Positions 6,668 to 10,624 of a stretch of 10,624 bases of DNA are shown piece after piece. Made by a program: the position numbers and the translations under genes. The DNA lies in NCBI GenBank assembly GCA_007116095.1, contig SKJD01000312.1, forward strand, positions 1 to 10,624. Direction: 5' to 3'. The notes under the pieces are model-generated. The model did not search any database, was not told where the DNA came from, and was given only the letters and a program-made list of their open reading frames with translations. Source of the stretch: Candidatus Hydrogenedentota bacterium. Lineage in GTDB: Bacteria > Hydrogenedentota > Hydrogenedentia > Hydrogenedentales > SCBR16-9. Numbering within the stretch: position 1 is the first letter of the stretch; each line of letters starts with the position of its first letter.

Positions 6668-7579
6668 CTAAATAAATACCCGTCGGGGATGAATTTTCAC
6701 GCCAACCGGCATACCACCGTGGGCGGCGTCGCCATACAACTCCACTTCACCCAACGCCAGCAAAGCCCCCTCTTCATTTTGGACTTGCACCTTGCCATCC
6801 ACGACCGGACAGCCTCCCGCGAGATCAAATTCATCGATACTGCTCCCCGTAGCGACCAACTGCTCCCGATCGGGTTTGATCACCACTTTCGGCAGATCAA
6901 GCGCTTCGCCCATAGGGAGCAAATGCGCCTGAACGCTTTCCGGAGAGTTCAATTGTTCCAGGGTCGCGGCTTCCCGGATCGAGAACTTTCCAACTTCCGT
7001 GCGACGCAATGCGCTCAGAATAGCGCCACAACCCAGGATTTGCCCGACGTCATGACACAAGGCCCGCACATAGGTACCGCTGGTGCAACGAATGAGCAAC
7101 GCAACTTCCGGCGGGTTATAATCCAGCGCTCGAAATTCATACACAGTGATAGTGCGCGGCGGGCGTTCCACGACTTCGCCTTTTCTGGCTTTCTTGTAGA
7201 GCCGTTCACCCCCAATTTTGACCGCGCTGACCATGGGTGGGATTTGCTCGATACGTCCATGGAATTGGGTAAACTGCTTTTGAATTTGCTTGATATCCAA
7301 TTCCGGAACGGGGTGGGTGGACAGAACTTTGCCGTCTTTGTCATAGGAGTCGGTGACCAGCCCAAGCTCCATCATGCCCTCATAGACTTTGTCCAGTCCA
7401 GTTAAGTACTCGGAAAGCCGGGTAGCCTTGCCAATACACAAGACCAATAGCCCCGTCGCCGCCGGATCCAATGTGCCTGTATGGCCGACCCGACGTATTT
7501 TGGCGGCCTTGCGAACGTGGTCCACGACATCATGTGAGGTGATACCCGCGGGTTTATCGACCAGCAACACCCCCATCAT
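6668..7579 (-). CDS. truB: tRNA pseudouridine-55 synthase
   Basis: TruB isomerises uridine 55 in the T loop of elongator tRNAs to pseudouridine and also works as a tRNA folding helper. The 303-residue protein contains the opening VDKPAGITSHDVV (7-19), catalytic motif GHTGTLDP with the nucleophile Asp38, GKATRLSEYL (50-59), the Tyr66 region KVYEG, PPMVSAVKIGGERLYKKAR (114-132) and CTSGTYVRALCHDVG (165-179). The C-terminus from about 225 fits a PUA-like RNA-binding domain. The ATG at 7579 overlaps the stop of the upstream fusion gene as ATGA; a second ATG follows immediately at 7576. A GGTGA stretch about 6 nt upstream can serve as ribosome binding site. Overlap with the gene for RbfA-NrnA suggests coupled translation. 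Confidence 0.97.
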   Translation of the reverse strand: MMGVLLVDKPAGITSHDVVDHVRKAAKIRRVGHTGTLDPAATGLLVLCIGKATRLSEYLTGLDKVYEGMMELGLVTDSYDKDGKVLSTHPVPELDIKQIQKQFTQFHGRIEQIPPMVSAVKIGGERLYKKARKGEVVERPPRTITVYEFRALDYNPPEVALLIRCTSGTYVRALCHDVGQILGCGAILSALRRTEVGKFSIREAATLEQLNSPESVQAHLLPMGEALDLPKVVIKPDREQLVATGSSIDEFDLAGGCPVVDGKVQVQNEEGALLALGEVELYGDAAHGGMPVGVKIHPRRVFI

Positions 7580-8925
7580 GAGGCGTCACCCATGGCCTGT
7601 TCCAACGCAGGCAGCAAGTCCCGCATAGCCGCGTCCAGGGTAGAATGCACAGTCAAGCCCGCGGCAGCGGCATGGCCGCCGCCTCCATGCGCCTTGCAGA
7701 AATCCGCCACATTGAACGAATCGTCCGCACGGAAACTCACCTTAACCTCGGTTTCCGCCAATTCATTGAACAACGCCGCCACCCGAACGCCGTCTATGTG
7801 CAACAGGTGGTTGATAATGCCGTTCAAATCCTCACGGGTGGCGCCGATATCAATAAAGTCCTGCTGTCGAACACCGACATACGCGATGCTGTCATTCAAT
7901 GCGAAAGCGGTGTTATGCAGTATGCGACGCAGCAGTTCAAATTTCCTGCGTGGAATGCTCCCGAAAACATGATCACAAATCCCGGCGGTATCCAGCCCGG
8001 TTTCATGCAACGTGGCGGCAATTTGATGCGAGCGTGCGTTTGTGTTGGAGAAACGGTAACCGCCGGTATCGGTAATCTGCGCCACATATAGACAATGGGC
8101 AATCTCGGGAGTCAACGGAAACGCCACCGCCTCAAACAGGTCCGCCAATATTTCCCCGGTAGCGGCGTAACTGGAATCGATAAACCCTACCTTACCCTCC
8201 GGGTGCTCGTCCAGATGGTGATCGATCAGGATGACGTTCTTTTGATCCCAGTCCCGATTGACCCAGGTTTCCAGACTACCCGTGCGTTCCACGCGAGAGA
8301 TATCCAGGAGTACGACCGTATCATGCTCTGGCATCTCTTCTCCCGGCTGCTTGATATGTTCCACACCGGGCAAGGTCTGATACACCGCAGGCGCCGGCTC
8401 CGACAGATAGCAGTAAACTTCGGTCTTGCCCAGGGCCTTCAGGAAGTGATACATCGCCAGCACACTGCCGACCGCATCTCCATCTGGGCTAACATGCGAA
8501 GTGACCAGAAAGGAGTTACCGAAAGTAAGCTCTTCCGCAATATCCGACAGGGTTAGGTGGTTTAGCGGCGCCTTGCGTCGTTCCTCATGAATTTCTTCGA
8601 GGACTTCCTCCAGCCGATAAACCTGCTCCAGGGAGTCGTCCTCAAAGAATCGAAGTTCCGGGGTGTAACGCATGCGCAGATACTTGCCCACTTCCCGCCG
8701 CATCCAGCCGGCAGAACGGCGCAAACCAACTAGCGAGCCTTTCTTCTGGCTCTCGTCGCCGTACAAACTCACATAGACATTGGCATAGTGCAGATCGGGC
8801 GACATCTTCACCCCCATCACCGACACAAAGCCGATCCGGGGATCTTTGATTCCATTTGATATTAACTTGGCAACTTCCTGGCGAATCAATTCACCTACCC
8901 GTTGCGCTCTGGCTTTTTCGCTCAT
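7576..8925 (-). CDS. rbfA: RbfA - DHH/DHHA1 phosphoesterase (NrnA-like) fusion protein
   Basis: One uninterrupted 449-residue frame joins two proteins usually encoded by neighbouring genes. Residues 1 to about 115 are RbfA, the KH-fold factor that helps mature the 30S subunit (16S rRNA 5' end): see RIGFVSVMGVKMSPDLHYANV (31 on) and LRMRYTPELRFFEDDSLE (83-100). From about 125 follows a DHH-family phosphoesterase of the NrnA type, which in known members degrades very short RNAs and dephosphorylates pAp. Its motifs are intact: SHVSPDGDAVGS (143-154), LLDIS with Asp208, DHH at 235-237, TDTGGYRFSNT (285-295), and the DHHA1 substrate motif GGGGHAAAAG (414-423). The linker (EEVLEEIHEERRKAPLNH) is charged, and I see no ATG, GTG or TTG codon there that could start a separate NrnA. 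It overlaps ylxP and truB by 4 nt each. Confidence 0.95.
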   Translation of the reverse strand: MSEKARAQRVGELIRQEVAKLISNGIKDPRIGFVSVMGVKMSPDLHYANVYVSLYGDESQKKGSLVGLRRSAGWMRREVGKYLRMRYTPELRFFEDDSLEQVYRLEEVLEEIHEERRKAPLNHLTLSDIAEELTFGNSFLVTSHVSPDGDAVGSVLAMYHFLKALGKTEVYCYLSEPAPAVYQTLPGVEHIKQPGEEMPEHDTVVLLDISRVERTGSLETWVNRDWDQKNVILIDHHLDEHPEGKVGFIDSSYAATGEILADLFEAVAFPLTPEIAHCLYVAQITDTGGYRFSNTNARSHQIAATLHETGLDTAGICDHVFGSIPRRKFELLRRILHNTAFALNDSIAYVGVRQQDFIDIGATREDLNGIINHLLHIDGVRVAALFNELAETEVKVSFRADDSFNVADFCKAHGGGGHAAAAGLTVHSTLDAAMRDLLPALEQAMGDAS

Positions 8926-9203
8926 AACATCTCTATGTTGTAATGCACCAATTCAGCCTCATGCTGCATACCGGCAAATCGGGCAATTTCATTTAATTGG
9001 GTATTGGCGTGGACACTGTCACCGGAGACAACACAAACTGCTAGCTGCGCTCGCTGCCACAAATCCTGGTGCTCCGTCTCGGCGACTGAGCAGTTATACT
9101 TGCTGCGCATACGCTGCTTAAGGCCTTTTATGACCCGGCGCTTGTCCTTGAGGGAACGCGCCCCATGGATCAGAAAATCCAGTTGTAACAAGCCAATGGT
9201 CAC
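8922..9203 (-). CDS. ylxP: DUF503 / YlxP-like small protein
   Basis: This 93-residue protein matches the DUF503 family by eye: a short beta strand LLQLDFLIHGARSLKDKRRV, then a basic helix KGLKQRMRSKYNCSVAETEHQDLWQRAQLAVCVVSGD, which is the family's most conserved stretch. The biochemical function is not established, but the gene is commonly placed beside infB and rbfA, which suggests a link to ribosome assembly or translation. The start is GTG at 9203; an in-frame TGA lies two codons before it, so no longer form is possible. AAGAG lies about 9-10 nt upstream. Its stop overlaps the start of the RbfA fusion (ATGA). Unlike the following junctions, it is separated from infB by 192 bp. Confidence 0.88.
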   Translation of the reverse strand: MTIGLLQLDFLIHGARSLKDKRRVIKGLKQRMRSKYNCSVAETEHQDLWQRAQLAVCVVSGDSVHANTQLNEIARFAGMQHEAELVHYNIEML

Positions 9204-9278
9204 AGATCAAAGTCTCTTGGAAAGGGCAAATGTTTTTTCCAATGGGGTAGCTCGACGCGAAGTCCCACCGCATCCTAG

Positions 9279-9305
9279 ACATCATTATGATGTGAAAGAA
9301 CACAT
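9279..9305 (-). repeat. Two overlapping, mutually exclusive small hairpins
   Basis: A near-perfect palindrome, plus-strand ACATCATTATGATGT (9279-9293), overlaps a second inverted repeat, ATGTG (9290-9294) with CACAT (9301-9305) around a 6-nt loop. Both need bases 9290-9293, so in an RNA only one can form at a time. The palindrome could equally be a protein-binding site. Confidence 0.4.
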
Positions 9306-9320
9306 GATTTAGCCGGAACA

Positions 9321-9369
9321 GCCTGCGTATGACGCGGTCCGGGAACACCCGACAGCGCAATACGCAGGC
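9321..9369 (-). repeat. Perfect 10-bp inverted repeat with structured loop
   Basis: GCCTGCGTAT (9321-9330) and ATACGCAGGC (9360-9369) are exact reverse complements across 29 nt. The loop itself can pair: CGGG (9340-9343) with CCCG (9348-9351) around AACA, and a GCG/CGC pair between the two stems. The whole forms a long hairpin starting about 26 nt after the infB stop in the mRNA. No T-run follows it on the minus strand, so it is not a standard intrinsic terminator. Confidence 0.6.
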
Positions 9370-9395
9370 CAAGTCGCCAAACTATTTCGGAGGGC

Positions 9396-10624
9396 CTAAG
9401 AAGACAGTGATTTCGGCACGGATTCCACACGGAAGGTTTCAATGATATCCCCTTCCTCGAAAGCGTCAAAACGCTCCATACGTAGACCACATTCATAACC
9501 TGTGGATACAGAACGCACATCGTCCTTTTCACGTTTGACCGTAGCAATCCGGGATTCGTTGACAACTTCGCCCTTGCGAATCAGGCGCGCCTGGGAGCCA
9601 CGCTCTGTTTCACCTTCGAGCTGATAACAACCGGCAATGTTACCCAGGGACGAGGAGCGGAATACAGCGCGCACTTCGGCGCGACCGGTGACCACTTCGT
9701 TCATGTCCGGAGCCAACATGCCTTCCAAGGCTTTTCGCAAGTCATCCATCGCTTCGTAGATAATCAGGTAGGTACGAATTTCAACCCCTTCACGTTCTGC
9801 GAGGGCTTCCGCTTTGGGGTTGGCGGTCACGTGAAAGCCGATAATTACCGCATCACTGGCGCTGGCCAGCAACACATCGGATTCGTTGATGGCGCCCACA
9901 CCGGAGTGCACCACGTTGATGCTGACCTCTTCATTCCCATAACGAAGCACACTGGAGCTCAGCACGTCGGCTGAACCCTGTACGTCCGCCTTGAAAATAA
10001 TATTAAGGACCTTGCGATCCAGGCCCATCATGCGTGCATGGAAGTCTTCCAGGGTCATGTGCTGCGATGCAGCGCCCCGCTTCTGACGGTTGACCGCGGA
10101 ACGCTTCTCCGCAATGTTCCGGGCCATGCGCTCATCCTGAAGGGCTATAAACTGATCCCCGGCTTCGGCCGTAGCGCTGAAACCAGTGACCACCACCGGC
10201 ATGGAAGGACCGGCTTCCTGGACATTTTCACCCCGGGAATTGGTGAGCGTACGCACCCGACCATGGGTTTCGCCGGAAAGGAAGACATCGCCCACTTTTA
10301 GCGTGCCACTCTGCACGAGCACCCAGGCCACCGGACCCAAACCTATGGTCAACTCGGCCTCGATAATCACACCACGCGCATCTTTTTTGGCGTTTGCCTT
10401 CAGTTCCAGCAATTCCGCCTGCAACACCAGCATTTCCAGCAAGTCCTGAATACCTTCGCGGGTATGGCAGGATATATTGCGAATAATCGTTTTGCCGCCC
10501 CAGGCCTCATCAACCAAATCATATTGGACCAGTTCCTGGCGCACGCGATCGGGTTGGGCCTCGGGCTTATCGCATTTGTTGACCGCCACGACGATCGGGA
10601 CATCCGCCGCCTTGGCGTGGTCTA
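9396..10624 (-). CDS. infB: Translation initiation factor IF-2, C-terminal part (5' end outside window)
   Basis: IF-2 is the GTPase that places initiator tRNA on the 30S subunit and promotes joining of the 50S subunit. The visible 408 residues begin inside the G domain at DHAKAADVPIVVAVNKCDKP, so the frame runs past the right edge and the real start is not here. The G4 motif is NKCD (15-18), with Cys where many bacteria have Ile or Leu; the G5 region reads ISCHT. Domain II follows (AELTIGLGPVAWVLVQSGTLKVGDVF), then the linker region, domain C1 (LNIIFKADVQGSADVL, HSGVGAINESDVLLA, DAVIIGFHV) and the C-terminal tRNA-binding barrel (GRAEVRAVF, GNIAGCYQLEG, ESVPKSLSS at the end). The protein looks intact from the edge to its TAG stop. 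It heads the visible translation block. Confidence 0.97.
   Translation of the reverse strand, partial: DHAKAADVPIVVAVNKCDKPEAQPDRVRQELVQYDLVDEAWGGKTIIRNISCHTREGIQDLLEMLVLQAELLELKANAKKDARGVIIEAELTIGLGPVAWVLVQSGTLKVGDVFLSGETHGRVRTLTNSRGENVQEAGPSMPVVVTGFSATAEAGDQFIALQDERMARNIAEKRSAVNRQKRGAASQHMTLEDFHARMMGLDRKVLNIIFKADVQGSADVLSSSVLRYGNEEVSINVVHSGVGAINESDVLLASASDAVIIGFHVTANPKAEALAEREGVEIRTYLIIYEAMDDLRKALEGMLAPDMNEVVTGRAEVRAVFRSSSLGNIAGCYQLEGETERGSQARLIRKGEVVNESRIATVKREKDDVRSVSTGYECGLRMERFDAFEEGDIIETFRVESVPKSLSS

Larger units (their letters stand above)
9204..9395. other. Structured spacer between infB and ylxP
   Basis: These 192 bp hold no supported gene. An 84-residue open frame on the minus strand crosses the region but runs into ylxP in another frame and looks like chance. 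The spacer contains a perfect 10-bp inverted repeat (9321-9369) and two overlapping small inverted repeats (9279-9305). No strong promoter hexamer pair is visible, although CATAAT occurs on the minus strand within the 9279-9293 palindrome. Confidence 0.6.

Noticed and set aside
6689..7405. 238-residue plus-strand open frame
   Set aside because: Antisense to truB, whose catalytic motifs are complete in the minus strand.
8540..8600. RbfA-DHH junction as a frameshift artefact or hidden second start
   Set aside because: The frame is continuous, both domains are complete, and no ATG, GTG or TTG lies in the linker. An undetected sequencing error cannot be excluded from one sequence.
9321..9369. 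Intrinsic terminator after infB
   Set aside because: The stem is long and perfect but no T-run follows on the transcribed strand, and downstream genes seem to rely on the same transcript.
9118..9372. 84-residue minus-strand open frame across the infB-ylxP spacer
   Set aside because: It overlaps ylxP in another frame, has no family resemblance, and its composition (Cys, Trp, Arg-rich) looks random.

Overview
The window carries two co-directional gene blocks, all transcribed from the minus strand, so they are read here from right to left. There are no rRNA, tRNA, CRISPR or mobile-element signatures. The organism is a bacterium with two membranes: it encodes a TolC-type outer-membrane factor with a lipobox and a periplasmic adaptor. 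Base composition is moderately GC-rich by eye. The IF-2 G4 motif (NKCD) and the gene order infB - DUF503 - rbfA - DHH - truB - ribF would fit a PVC-like or similar deep Gram-negative lineage. That placement is a low-confidence impression, not a measurement.

Block 1 (10624 to 5613) is the conserved translation and ribosome-maturation operon. It holds the C-terminal two thirds or less of infB (cut by the window edge), a DUF503/YlxP-like small protein, an in-frame fusion of ribosome-binding factor RbfA with a DHH/DHHA1 phosphoesterase of the NrnA (nanoRNase/pAp phosphatase) type, truB (tRNA pseudouridine-55 synthase) and ribF (riboflavin kinase/FAD synthetase). The ylxP/rbfA-nrnA and rbfA-nrnA/truB junctions are both 4-nt ATGA overlaps, which implies translational coupling. 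The infB-ylxP gap (192 bp) and the truB-ribF gap (134 bp) are loose by contrast. The first holds a perfect 10-bp inverted repeat and two mutually exclusive smaller hairpins.

A non-coding stretch of about 370 bp (5240-5612) separates the blocks. It has two weak sigma70-like promoter candidates and two perfect 6-bp inverted repeats, so it probably contains the start of the second transcription unit.

Block 2 (5239 to 1) is a tripartite MacAB-TolC-like export system: a TolC-family outer-membrane lipoprotein, an unusually long HlyD/MacA-type adaptor, a MacB/LolD-class ATPase and a MacB-type FtsX-family permease (C-terminus outside the window). The genes overlap or nearly touch. ATPase and permease are separate polypeptides, unlike the single-chain MacB of E. 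coli. The adaptor has an acidic insertion inside its coiled-coil hairpin and a Gly-rich low-complexity tail encoded partly by a 12-bp tandem repeat. The substrate cannot be read from the sequence.

The most notable points are the RbfA-NrnA fusion, the structured infB-ylxP spacer and the elaborated adaptor. I did not find a clearly new system: most of the window is recognisable core and transport machinery.
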